Of a DNA stretch of 64,000 nt, positions 8,887 to 17,479 are shown piece after piece. Both the position numbers and the translations under genes were made by a program. The notes beneath the pieces were generated by a model that worked only from the letters and a program-made list of their open reading frames with translations, made no database searches and was not told the origin of the DNA. Numbering within the stretch: position 1 is the stretch's first letter; the number at the start of each line of letters is the position of its first letter. Source of the stretch: Streptomyces sp. cg36 (lineage in GTDB: Bacteria > Actinomycetota > Actinomycetes > Streptomycetales > Streptomycetaceae); NCBI RefSeq assembly GCF_041080675.1, contig NZ_CP163520.1:1426001-1490000 (forward strand). Reading direction: 5' to 3'.

Positions 8887-9917
8887 CGGCGGCACCTCTC
8901 GTCCTTGAGCGCCACGCCGGTGGGGGGCGGGCTGCCGTCGTCGGTGGTGACCCCGGTGACGGTGGCCTCGCACAGATAGAGGTTGAGCCAGGAGCCGTAC
9001 GAGGCGAGGCGGGTGACGGCCCGCATCTTGGCGGGGGTGCGCTGAAGGAAGCGTTCCAGGAGCGTGCCGTTGTCGGCGAGGGTGGCCGAGACGCGGCCGA
9101 GCTGGTCGACGCCGGACCGGAGCGGCGCGCGGCTCTCGTCGAGCAGTCCGGCGGTGCTGGTCGTCAGCGCGGCGAGGGCGCTGACCGCGTCCCCGATGGG
9201 CTCGCGGTCCCCGGACAGGCCCGCCACCAGCTCGTCCAGGGTGTCGATGAGCCCGGTGACCCGCGCCTCGCGGGTGTTGACGGTGTTCAGCACGGTGGTG
9301 AGGTTGCCGATCACCGAGCCGATCACCGCGTCCTTGGCGGCCAGGGTGCTGGTGACCGATCCGATGGTGGTGACCAGGCTGTCCACGGTGGGCCCCTCGC
9401 CCTGGAGGACCTGGACGACCGAGGCGGCCAGCTTGTTGGTGTCGGCCGGGGAGAGCGCCTGGAAGAGCGGCTGGAAGCCGTTGAACAGCTGGGTGAGGTC
9501 CAGGGCGGGCGTGGTGCGGCGCAGCGCGATGGTGGCGCCGGGCCGCAGCGGCGGCTGCCCGACCGGCCCGGTGCCGCGCTCCAGGGCGATGTAGCGCTGG
9601 CCGACCATGTTGAGGTACTTGACGGCGGCGGTGCTGGAGGCGGGCAGTACCCGGCCCTTCTCCACCGAGAACCGCACCTCGGCGTACCGGCGCTGGACGA
9701 TGCCCACCGACTCCACCCGGCCGACCTTGACGCCGGCGATGCGTACGGAGTCGCCCGCGACCACTCCGGTGGCGTCGGTGAACCAGGCCCGGTACGAGTC
9801 CTTCGCGCCCGAGTCCGTACCGCTGATGCCGAGCGCCAGCGCGGTGGTGGCGACCACGGTGACCAGGACGAAGACCGCCGACTTGAGGATCGGCCCGGTG
9901 AGCGGGGAGCGGGTCAC
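8883..9917 (-). CDS. mceB: MCE family protein MceB
   Basis: 344 aa from GTG 9917, coupled to mceA by GTGA overlap. Membrane helix (SAVFVLVTVVATTALALGI), MCE domain (ATGVVAGDSVRIAGVKVGRV with NMVGQRYIALERG) and helical tail with WLNLYLCEATVTGV. Known Mce proteins each supply one MCE domain to a hexameric ring, and this is the second in order. Confidence 0.9.
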   Translation of the reverse strand: MTRSPLTGPILKSAVFVLVTVVATTALALGISGTDSGAKDSYRAWFTDATGVVAGDSVRIAGVKVGRVESVGIVQRRYAEVRFSVEKGRVLPASSTAAVKYLNMVGQRYIALERGTGPVGQPPLRPGATIALRRTTPALDLTQLFNGFQPLFQALSPADTNKLAASVVQVLQGEGPTVDSLVTTIGSVTSTLAAKDAVIGSVIGNLTTVLNTVNTREARVTGLIDTLDELVAGLSGDREPIGDAVSALAALTTSTAGLLDESRAPLRSGVDQLGRVSATLADNGTLLERFLQRTPAKMRAVTRLASYGSWLNLYLCEATVTGVTTDDGSPPPTGVALKDERCRR

Positions 9918-11230
9918 CGCAGTCTCACCTCCGCTCCGCGCAGCAGCGGCCCGGTGAGCACGCTGGACCAGCCGGGCAGGGCGGCCGGCGGCTTTCCGTC
10001 CCCGGCCGCCAGCACCTCGTTCACCAGGGTGTTCTCCTGCGGCGAGTTGGCGGGGCCGAGTCCGCCGCCGACCACGGCGAGCGCGGCCGGGGCCACGGCC
10101 GCCGGGGCGCGGCCCGCCGCGGGGCCGCCGTAGGGCACCGGGTAGCAGGCGGGGCCGTCGGTGGCGGTGTAGCGCGGGGTGTCCTGGCCGGGCCGGTAGG
10201 CGCCCCGGTCCGGGACCACGGTGACGTCGACGTGCAGTCCGGGCTCGTCGGTGCCCTTGCCGAGGGCGCGGTCCATCGCGGGGACGAAGTCGGCGAGGGT
10301 CCGCAGCGTGCAGGGGAAGGCCGGGGCGTACGCGCCGAAGATCTGGAGCGGGGGGCGGGCCGCGGCGGTGACCCGGATGAGGTTGGCCCGGTTCCGCCGG
10401 ATCCAGTCGGTGAGGGTCTGGGAGGAGCTGGTCACCGACGCGTACACCGCGGACAGTTCGCGCTGCTTGGCGGCGAGGGTGGCGCTGGTGGTGGTCGCGT
10501 CGTAGAGCGCGTCGACGATGTCCGGCGCGGCCTGCGCGTACCCCTGGCTGACCCGGACGAACTCGGCGACGTCCCGGTTGAGGACGGGCAGATCGGGGTT
10601 CAACTCGGCGAGGTAGGCGTCGAGTTGGGCCAGTGAGGCGCCGAGCCGGGAACCGCGTCCGCGCAGGGCGTCCGAGACGGCCGTCAGCGTCGCCGACAGC
10701 TTCTGCGGCTGTACGGCGGTGAGCAGCGGCAGCAGGTTGTCCAGCGCGCTGTCCAGCTCGACGGCGTCCCGGCTGCGGTCCTTGGGGATCACGCTGCCGG
10801 GCGCGAGCGGGCGGCCGGAGGGGTGCGCGGGCGGGACGAGCGCCACATAGCGCTGGCCGAAGAGGGTGGTGGGCAGCAGGCGCGCGGACACGTCGGCGGG
10901 CACCCGGCGCAGCTGGCCCGGTCGCAGGGCGAGGGTGAGGCGGGCGGTGTCCCCGTCGGTGTCGATCCGGTCGACCCGCCCGATGACCACGCCCCGCAGC
11001 TTCACATCGGCCTGCGGGCGCATCTCGTTGCCGACCGAGCCGGTCTCCACGACCACCCTGGCCGTGTGCTCGAAGTCGTGGTGGTAGACGGCCAGGGAGA
11101 GCCGGATCAGCAGGACGGGCAGCAGGACGTAGACGAGTCCGGCCAGTCTGCGGCGGCGGGCGAGGGCGGTGTCGTCCGGCCGGGTCCGCGCCCGGCGCCC
11201 GGCCCGCCGCTCCCGCACCGGCGCGCTCAT
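9914..11230 (-). CDS. mceA: MCE family protein MceA
   Basis: 438 aa from ATG 11230, overlapping the yrbEB stop by 4 bases. After a basic head comes one transmembrane segment (LAGLVYVLLPVLLIRLSLAV), then an MCE domain in which the usual loop reads VGNEMRPQADVKLRGVVIGR and the TTLFGQRYVALVPP strand. The C-terminal part is extended and contains paired cysteines (FPCTLRTL, GPACYPVPYGG). The long upstream extension of the frame is a shadow of yrbEB. Confidence 0.9.
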   Translation of the reverse strand: MSAPVRERRAGRRARTRPDDTALARRRRLAGLVYVLLPVLLIRLSLAVYHHDFEHTARVVVETGSVGNEMRPQADVKLRGVVIGRVDRIDTDGDTARLTLALRPGQLRRVPADVSARLLPTTLFGQRYVALVPPAHPSGRPLAPGSVIPKDRSRDAVELDSALDNLLPLLTAVQPQKLSATLTAVSDALRGRGSRLGASLAQLDAYLAELNPDLPVLNRDVAEFVRVSQGYAQAAPDIVDALYDATTTSATLAAKQRELSAVYASVTSSSQTLTDWIRRNRANLIRVTAAARPPLQIFGAYAPAFPCTLRTLADFVPAMDRALGKGTDEPGLHVDVTVVPDRGAYRPGQDTPRYTATDGPACYPVPYGGPAAGRAPAAVAPAALAVVGGGLGPANSPQENTLVNEVLAAGDGKPPAALPGWSSVLTGPLLRGAEVRLR

Positions 11231-12093
11231 CCCGCCACCTTGACCGTGGTGGTGGCGCCCCACAGCGCCAGGCTGAGGAAGAAGTCGGTGACGCTGATCA
11301 GCACGATCGCGGTGCGCACCGAGCGGCCGACCGCCACGCCCACCCCGGCCGGGCCGCCTTCGGCCCGGAAGCCGTAGTAGCAGTGCGCCATGATCACCAG
11401 AACGCTGAAGACCAGCACCTTCACGAACGACAGGAGGACGTCGCCGGGGGCGAGGAAGAGGTGGAAGTAGTGGTCGTAGGTGCCGGTGGACTGGTTGTTG
11501 AAGAGGGTGGTGACCGCACGCGAGGCCAGGTACGAACCGAGCAGCCCGATCCCGTACAGCGGGACGATGGCCAGCGCGCCGGCGACGATCCGGGTGGAGA
11601 CGAGATAGGGCATCGACCGCACCCCCATGCTCTCCAGGGCGTCCACCTCCTCGTTGATCCGCATCGCGCCGAGCTGGGCGGTGAAGCCCGCGCCGACGGT
11701 GGTGGAGAGGGAGAGCGCGGCGACCAGCGGGGCGATCTCGCGGGTGTTGAAGTACGCGGAGACGAAGCCGGTGAACGCGTCGGTGCCGATCTGGCTGAGC
11801 GCCGCGTACCCCTGGAGGCCGACGACCGTACCGGTGAAGACGGTGATGCCGATCATCACGCCGACCGTGCCGCCGATCACGCTCAGCCCGCCGGTGCCGA
11901 AGGTGACTTCGGCGAGCAGCCGCTGGATCTCCTTGGGGTAGCGGCGCACCGCGCGCGGGATCCACAGGAGGGCGCGCAGATGGAAGAGGAGCTCGTCGCC
12001 GGGGCGGTCCAGCAGCCGCAGCAGCCGGCCCGGGCGCCGCTCGCGGGTGCCCGTCGTGCGACGCCGGGCCCGGACCCGGTCCACCAGCGCCAT
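11227..12093 (-). CDS. yrbE: YrbE/MlaE-family ABC transporter permease B
   Basis: 288 aa with about five to six membrane segments. The conserved MlaE core is visible: GAGFTAQLGAMRINEEVDAL, with ESMGVRSMPYLVSTR as the coupling helix that contacts the ATPase. It pairs with the permease at 12,095 as a heterodimer that hands lipids between the Mce tunnel and the membrane, powered by MceG. ATG 12093 is one base from the stop of the preceding gene. Confidence 0.93.
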   Translation of the reverse strand: MALVDRVRARRRTTGTRERRPGRLLRLLDRPGDELLFHLRALLWIPRAVRRYPKEIQRLLAEVTFGTGGLSVIGGTVGVMIGITVFTGTVVGLQGYAALSQIGTDAFTGFVSAYFNTREIAPLVAALSLSTTVGAGFTAQLGAMRINEEVDALESMGVRSMPYLVSTRIVAGALAIVPLYGIGLLGSYLASRAVTTLFNNQSTGTYDHYFHLFLAPGDVLLSFVKVLVFSVLVIMAHCYYGFRAEGGPAGVGVAVGRSVRTAIVLISVTDFFLSLALWGATTTVKVAG

Positions 12094-12094
12094 C

Positions 12095-12925
12095 TCACAG
12101 CCCCTTCGCCGGTACGAGCTGGAGGTAGAGGGCGGTGAGCACCGTGTTCACGAAGAAGAGGAGCAGGAAGGTGAAGACGACCGACTGGTTCACGGCGTCG
12201 CCCACCCCCTTCGGCCCGCCCTTGGGCCGCAGCCCCCGGTACGCGGCGACCACCCCGGCGATGAACCCGAAGACCAGCGCCTTGAACTCGCCGATCAGCA
12301 GGTCGGAGAGCTGGGCGAGGGCGGAGAAGCTGGAGAGGTAGGCGCCCGGGGTGCCGTGCTGCATGACCACGGAGAAGAAGTAGCCGCCGAGCGTGCCGAC
12401 CACGGAGACCAGGCCGTTCAGGAGCAGCCCGACCGACATCACCGCGAGCACCCGGGGCACCACCAGCCGCTGGACCGGGGAGACGCCCATCACCGCCATG
12501 GCGTCCAGCTCCTCGCGGATGGTGCGCGAGCCGAGGTCGGCGCAGATCGCCGAGCCCGCCACCCCGGAGATCAGCAGCGACACGATGAGCGGGCTGGCCT
12601 GCTGCACCAGGACCAGGACGCTGGCGCCGCCGGTGAAGGACTGCGCCCCGAACTGCTGGATGAGGGAGCCCACTTGGAGGGCGATGACCGCGCCGAACGG
12701 GATCGTCACCAGCATCGCGGGCAGGATGGTCACACTGGCGATGAACCAGAACTGCTCGATGAACTCCCTTGCGGGAAAGGGCCGTCGGAAGGTGAGGCGG
12801 ACCACGTTCCCGCTCAGCGCGAACAGCCTGCCCGTCTCGCGCAGCGGCTCCAGGGCCCGCAGCGGCGGCCGGGGCGGCGGCTCGGCGCCGGGCCCGGGGC
12901 CGGACGGCTTCGCCGGGGCGCTCAC
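12095..12925 (-). CDS. yrbE: YrbE/MlaE-family ABC transporter permease A
   Basis: 276 aa from GTG 12925 (GTGA overlap with the ATPase gene). A Pro-rich head of about 30 residues precedes the permease domain. The conserved block GSAICADLGSRTIREELDAM, followed by AVMGVSPVQRLVVPR, is the MlaE coupling region. Five or six transmembrane helices. Together with the next gene it forms the permease dimer of the Mce importer. Confidence 0.93.
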   Translation of the reverse strand: MSAPAKPSGPGPGAEPPPRPPLRALEPLRETGRLFALSGNVVRLTFRRPFPAREFIEQFWFIASVTILPAMLVTIPFGAVIALQVGSLIQQFGAQSFTGGASVLVLVQQASPLIVSLLISGVAGSAICADLGSRTIREELDAMAVMGVSPVQRLVVPRVLAVMSVGLLLNGLVSVVGTLGGYFFSVVMQHGTPGAYLSSFSALAQLSDLLIGEFKALVFGFIAGVVAAYRGLRPKGGPKGVGDAVNQSVVFTFLLLFFVNTVLTALYLQLVPAKGL

Positions 12926-13893
12926 GCGGCGCTCCGCAGATCCGCCTCGACGGCCGCGCGGGCCGCGGGCGGCAGGGTGTGCAGCAGCTCGCGCACCCGG
13001 GCGCGGCGGCGTTCGACCGCGCGGCGCGGCGGCAGGCCCGGGGTCGGCTGGAGCTGCGGGGCCACCGTGCGCGGGACGGGCGGCCCGGCGATCAGTCCGT
13101 GCGCGGCCTCCTGGGCGATGGTCGCCCGGTCCTTCTCCTCGGCCATCCCGATCGGCCCGGCCCTGCGCCCGTTGAGGAACTGGTCGACGACCGGTTCCTC
13201 GCTGGTCAGCAGCACCTCGCGGGGCCCGAACGCGACGAGGTCGCGGCAGAACAGCATCCCCATGTTGTCGGGGACCGTGGTCGCGATGTCGATGTTGTGG
13301 GTGACGATCAGCATCGTCGCGTCGAGCCGGGTGTTGATGTCGATGAGCAGCTGGGAGAGGTAGGAGGTGCGCACCGGGTCGAGGCCCGAGTCCGGCTCGT
13401 CGCAGAGGATGATCTGCGGGTCGAGCACCAGGGCGCGGGCGAGCCCGGCCCGTTTGCGCATGCCGCCGGAGATCTCGCCGGGCAGCTTGCGCTCGGCGCC
13501 GGCGAGGCCGACGGTCTCCATGCGCTCCATGACGATCCGCCGGATCTCCGGCTCCTTCTTGCGGGTGTGTTCGCGCAGCGGGAAGGCGATGTTGTCGAAG
13601 AGGCTCATCGAGCCGAACAGGGCGCCGTCCTGGAAGAGCAGCCCGAACAGCTTGCGCGCCTCGAAGACGTCCCGCTCCCGGCCGTTCGCCATGTCGACGC
13701 CGTCGACCAGGACCCGGCCCCGGTCGGGGCGCAGCAGCCCGACGAGCGCCTTCAGGAAGACGGTCTTGCCGGTGCCGGAGGGGCCGAGCATCACGCTGAT
13801 CTCCCCGGCGGGCAGGGTGAGCGTGACGTCCTGCCAGATGTTCTGACGGCCGAAGGTCTTGGTCAGCCCCTCGACGACCACGTCGATTCCCAT
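12922..13893 (-). CDS. MceG/MlaF-type ABC transporter ATPase
   Basis: 323 aa. Walker A is GPSGTGKT, the signature motif is SGGMRKRAGLARAL, and Walker B is IILCDEPDSGLD. The SGGM...KR form of the signature is characteristic of MlaF/MceG proteins. A C-terminal extension of about 80 residues after the ABC core resembles the extension of MceG-type ATPases. It energises the two YrbE permeases at 11,227 and 12,095. Having the ATPase inside the mce operon differs from mycobacteria, where mceG is unlinked. RBS GAGGAG precedes ATG 13893. Confidence 0.93.
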   Translation of the reverse strand: MGIDVVVEGLTKTFGRQNIWQDVTLTLPAGEISVMLGPSGTGKTVFLKALVGLLRPDRGRVLVDGVDMANGRERDVFEARKLFGLLFQDGALFGSMSLFDNIAFPLREHTRKKEPEIRRIVMERMETVGLAGAERKLPGEISGGMRKRAGLARALVLDPQIILCDEPDSGLDPVRTSYLSQLLIDINTRLDATMLIVTHNIDIATTVPDNMGMLFCRDLVAFGPREVLLTSEEPVVDQFLNGRRAGPIGMAEEKDRATIAQEAAHGLIAGPPVPRTVAPQLQPTPGLPPRRAVERRRARVRELLHTLPPAARAAVEADLRSAA

Positions 13894-13907
13894 GGCTTCG
13901 CGGCTCC

Positions 13908-15404
13908 TCAGCGCTGGGGCAGTTCGGGGACGGGCGGGGCGCTCCCGGCGCCCGCGAGCCGGCCCTGGCGGATCCGGACGGCGTTGTCCGGGCCGGAGAG
14001 GGCGGCGGTGAACAGACGGGACAGGTCCTCGCCGTGGCTGGTGCAGCCGGTGAACGGGGGGATGGTGATCCGGCCGTCGAGCACTCCGCCGGTCAGGAAG
14101 TCGTAGGCGCCGCCGAGCACGGTGTCGACGGGTCGCGCGGTGCGGCAGCGCGGGCCGACGTCCAGGGGCGTGCCGCCCACGCGCACGTCGTGGACGCGCA
14201 GGTACTGCCGGTAGGCGACGGTCGTGGTGAAGGTCTGGCCGCGCCGGACGTTCACCACGGTGACCGCCTGCGGCTCGAAGGTGATGCGGGCGCTGGTGGG
14301 CTGGAAGCCGAAGACGAGGAAGGTGGATTCGGCGTCGGGGAAGCCGAGCACCCCGACGGAGTCCGACTCGTCGTAGTCGGTGGCCGAGACCGTGCGCCGG
14401 CCGAGGTCGAGGTGGAGCAGGCCCGGGGTGCCGCGCGGATCGTTGACGACCATCGCGCTGCCCAGCTTACGGACGGTGGCGTACCCGACGGCCACCACGC
14501 ACAGCGAGGCCCCCAGGCTGCCCTCGACGGCCCCCGGCGGCGGCTTGGGCAGTCTGCTGCGGTCCAGCTCGCCCGTCGGGCGGTCGGCCGGGCAGACGGG
14601 TGCGGCGGCCAGGGGGCGGGGGGCGACCTGGATCGGGGGCGGCGGGGCGGCGCCGTCCTTGGGGACGGGGGCGCCCGGCTCCGCGCCGAGTACGGTCCAA
14701 CGGGCCAGCAGGGGGCCCGGGTTGCGGGCCGGTGCGCAGCGCACCTCGACGGGGCCGGCCGGGGACGGGGAGGGGGGTGTGCCGGACGCCTCCGGGGCCG
14801 GGGCGGTGGACGCCGCCGACGCGCCCGGGGCCGGGCCGGAGGCGGCGGGGGGTGTGGGGCCGGGGGCGGTGGGTGAGCCCGGCGCCGGGGCGGTGGGCGC
14901 GGGCGAGCCCGGCGCCGCCCGGAGCAGCAGCGTCAACTCGCCTGCCGTCAGCGTGACTTCGCCGGGTTCGCGCAGGGTCACCGGTGGCACCGGGCCCGCG
15001 AAGGACGGCTCCGTTCCCGCGGGCGCGTCGAGGTCGGCCCAGTCCGCCCGGGCCGAGCGGCCGTTCTGGGCGGCCTCGACCGAGAGCCGGGCCGTGCCGG
15101 AGACCTCGGTGGCGCCGGGCGGCAGCAGCGCGGCCCGCGCCTGCGGAGTCAACTCCGGCCGTACGGAGAACCGTTCGGTCGCACTCGGCGCACCGGGGCG
15201 GCCCTCGCGCGGATACGCTCCGGCGAAGGAGACGGTGACGGGCACGCGCACCGCGCCCGCCGCACAGTCGTAAATGGCCTGAACGCCGGTCTCCCGGTCC
15301 CGCGCGGTCGTCCCCGACGCGGGGACGAGACCGAGGAGAAGCGCGAGCGCGACGACCGGTGCGGCGGACAAAGCCGCACCGCGCCGGTCGAATGCACCAC
15401 TCAT
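13908..15404 (-). CDS. Secreted multi-domain protein heading the mce operon (DUF6801-like N-terminus)
   Basis: 498 aa with a signal peptide (APVVALALLLGLVPASG). Residues about 40-165 form a beta-rich domain beginning IYDCAAGAVRVPVTVSFAG that resembles DUF6801; this family match is by memory. A low-complexity Ala/Pro/Ser-rich linker follows (about 165-230). The C-terminal domain has several cysteines (PVCPADRP, GASLCVVAVG, PRCRTARP, FTGCTSHG). It is presumably exported. The gene is 14 bases before mceG with its own GGAGAAG ribosome site, and is the first gene of the operon. A substrate-capture role for the Mce system is inference. Confidence 0.75.
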   Translation of the reverse strand: MSGAFDRRGAALSAAPVVALALLLGLVPASGTTARDRETGVQAIYDCAAGAVRVPVTVSFAGAYPREGRPGAPSATERFSVRPELTPQARAALLPPGATEVSGTARLSVEAAQNGRSARADWADLDAPAGTEPSFAGPVPPVTLREPGEVTLTAGELTLLLRAAPGSPAPTAPAPGSPTAPGPTPPAASGPAPGASAASTAPAPEASGTPPSPSPAGPVEVRCAPARNPGPLLARWTVLGAEPGAPVPKDGAAPPPPIQVAPRPLAAAPVCPADRPTGELDRSRLPKPPPGAVEGSLGASLCVVAVGYATVRKLGSAMVVNDPRGTPGLLHLDLGRRTVSATDYDESDSVGVLGFPDAESTFLVFGFQPTSARITFEPQAVTVVNVRRGQTFTTTVAYRQYLRVHDVRVGGTPLDVGPRCRTARPVDTVLGGAYDFLTGGVLDGRITIPPFTGCTSHGEDLSRLFTAALSGPDNAVRIRQGRLAGAGSAPPVPELPQR

Positions 15405-16118
15405 GGCTCTTCTCCTGTGAAATAGCGGACCCGCACCGGGAACAGCCGATGACGCCGTGACGTTACGTACGGGTAACCCGGCGCCGCAATACCGCTTCCG
15501 CGCGAATCTTCACGTGCTTCGCCGACCGGGAGTTATTTGTCACCGGCGCAACAATTCCGGGTGCTCGCTTTGTCAACGCGGGCAGGGATCGCGGGCGCGC
15601 GAAAGTGCGGGGCCTCGCGGTCCGGGGGGACGGATCGCGGGGCCCCGCGGGGAACCGCGGCCCTTGGGGCAGAGGGCCGCGCTCCGGGGAACGGACGTCC
15701 GCGGGCTCGCCGTGAGGGGCGGCGAGGGCGTCGGCCCGTGGCACCAGGACGCTACGCGCGGGGAATCCGGCGGCGCAATAAGCGACGGACGAATCCGGCC
15801 GCGCCCACCGCCACGCGCACCGACGTTATTGCGCCGCGGTGAACAGCTCCCGAAAATTCGTACATGGGTCAACGTTTTCCGGCCTGTTGCGGGAATCCGA
15901 TTGCCCGCCCCCGCCCCGGCGGGCATCTTTGTGTGCGCCGGATCGTGAAGTCGTCGCGGTCCGGACTTTTTCTCCGTACGCACGGGTGCCCTTCGGGCGC
16001 GGGCTGGTCTATGTTGCAGATGTTGTGCGTTGACGTAGGCCCGGCAGCAGGCCCAGGTGCGTCGCCCACTTGCGCCGAACGTCGAGCCGTACGTCCCGGC
16101 CAGTGAAAGGGACAGCGC
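15405..16118. promoter_or_regulatory. 714-bp divergent control region between the mce operon and its PucR-type regulator
   Basis: No credible gene is visible; ORFs here have no ribosome site or family resemblance. The region is less GC-rich in patches and carries repeated sequence elements. These are a GTTAC/GTAAC inverted pair at 15462-15477, a TTATT plus CGGCGCAACAA pair at 15533-15554, and a 12-bp inverted pair at 15770-15781/15826-15837. It must contain the promoters of the minus-strand mce operon and of the plus-strand regulator. Confidence 0.7.
15770..15837. repeat. 12-bp perfect inverted repeat, candidate operator
   Basis: GCGGCGCAATAA (15770-15781) and TTATTGCGCCGC (15826-15837) are exact reverse complements separated by 44 bases. 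Close variants occur at 15544-15554 (CGGCGCAACAA) and 15483-15490. The AT-rich tips stand out in this sequence. The likely binder is the adjacent PucR-type regulator, by inference. Confidence 0.55.
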
Positions 16119-17417
16119 ATGCCGAACGCCCTCCACACCGGGGCCTCCGGAGAGCAGCTCGGACCGATCCCCCGGGAGCTCGCCACGATCATGTGGCCCG
16201 AACTCCCGCCGCTGCTGGACGAGATCAAGGCCGAGGTGCTCCGGGTCTATCCGGAGTACGCGGACGTCTTCGCGGGCCCGCACGGCCGGTTCGCGCACGC
16301 GGCGATCGAGCAGAGCCTGACCATCTTCGTCGACCAGGTGGTGCGCCCCTCGGTGCCCTCGCCGCTGCGGGACGAGATGTTCCGCACGCTCGGCCGCTAC
16401 GCCGCGCTCCAGGGCCGCAGCCTGGACACCCTGCGCGGCACGTTCCGGGTCGGCGCCCGGGTCGCGCTGCGGCACACCAAGAAGGTCGGCAAGCGCTACA
16501 ACCTCTCCCCCGTCTTCATGCTCTCCTTCGCGGACACCCTCTTCGCGTACATGGACCAGCTGGAGGCGCTGGCCAGCGAGGGCTATCTGGACGCCGGGGC
16601 CGCCGCCCGGGAGGACCCCGACGAGCTGCGAAGAAAGATCCTGCGGCTGATCGCCTCCGGCAGCGGCACCCCCCGGGCCACCCTGGTCGAACTCGCCGAG
16701 CGGGCGGGCTGGCAGCTGCCCGAGGAGGTGAGCCTGGTCGCGCTGAGCACCGGGGCCCGCCCGGCCCGCACCGCGCTCCACGGCGACATGCTGCTCGACC
16801 TCGGCGACCCCCAGCCGTATCTGCTGGTGCCGGGCGCCCTGGACACCGGGCGGCGCAAGGCGCTCGTCCGGGCGCTGGGCGGGGCGCGCGCGGCGGCCGG
16901 TCCGACCGTGCCGCCCTCGGGCGCGGCCGACTCGCTGCGCTGGGCGCGCCAGGCGCTCGGCCTGGCGCTGGCCGGGATCATCGAGGAGACCCCGGTCGTG
17001 CACACCTCCGACCATCTCGTCACCCTGCTGCTGATGTCCGACCCGGCGCTGCTGGAACAGCTCGCCGCCCGGGAGCTCTCCCCGCTCCAGGGCCAGACCG
17101 CGACCCGCCGGGAACGGCTGACCGAGACGCTGCGCACCTGGCTGGCCACGCGCGGCACCGCCGCGCAGATCGGCGAGGTGCTGCACATCCACCCGCAGAC
17201 CGTCCGCTACCGCATGCGCAACCTCGACGCGGCCTTCGGGCGCCGGCTCACCGACCCCGACCACCGGTTCGCGACCGAGATCGTGCTGCGGGCGATGCAT
17301 CTGCGCGAGCGCGCCGCCGCCCGTCCCGCCGTGCCGCCACCGGCCCGCCCGCGCACCCACGTTAACGCGCCGCGCCCCGCCCGCCCCCGCCCCGGCGCCA
17401 ACGCTGACCAGCACTGA
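16119..17417 (+). CDS. PucR/CdaR-family transcriptional regulator
   Basis: 432 aa. The C-terminal PucR helix-turn-helix is clear at about residues 325-395: ERLTETLRTWLATRGTAAQI followed by HIHPQTVRYRMRNLDAAFG. The upstream 300 residues form the sensory part, with no PAS or GGDEF signature I recognise. The last about 35 residues are Pro/Ala/Arg-rich. Regulators of this family lie beside actinobacterial lipid and mce loci. Its divergent position makes it the probable regulator of the mce operon. ATG 16119 follows GAAAGGGACAGCGC. Confidence 0.85.
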   Translation: MPNALHTGASGEQLGPIPRELATIMWPELPPLLDEIKAEVLRVYPEYADVFAGPHGRFAHAAIEQSLTIFVDQVVRPSVPSPLRDEMFRTLGRYAALQGRSLDTLRGTFRVGARVALRHTKKVGKRYNLSPVFMLSFADTLFAYMDQLEALASEGYLDAGAAAREDPDELRRKILRLIASGSGTPRATLVELAERAGWQLPEEVSLVALSTGARPARTALHGDMLLDLGDPQPYLLVPGALDTGRRKALVRALGGARAAAGPTVPPSGAADSLRWARQALGLALAGIIEETPVVHTSDHLVTLLLMSDPALLEQLAARELSPLQGQTATRRERLTETLRTWLATRGTAAQIGEVLHIHPQTVRYRMRNLDAAFGRRLTDPDHRFATEIVLRAMHLRERAAARPAVPPPARPRTHVNAPRPARPRPGANADQH

Positions 17418-17456
17418 CAACAACGTCCGGAATTCTGCTCACTCCCGGACCAAAAA

Positions 17457-17478
17457 CCGGCCGGGGCGCCCCGGCCGG
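17457..17478 (-). terminator. Intrinsic terminator of the acyl-CoA ligase gene
   Basis: A perfect 22-nt palindrome (CCGGCCGGGGC and its complement) starts one base after the minus-strand stop. On the minus strand it is followed by TTTTTGG. It could also stop read-through from the convergent regulator gene. Confidence 0.8.
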
Positions 17479-17479
17479 C

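Noticed and set aside
15573..17423. A 616-aa minus-strand ORF over the regulator and control region
   Set aside because: It is antisense to the PucR-type gene, Gly/Arg/Gln-rich and without family signal.
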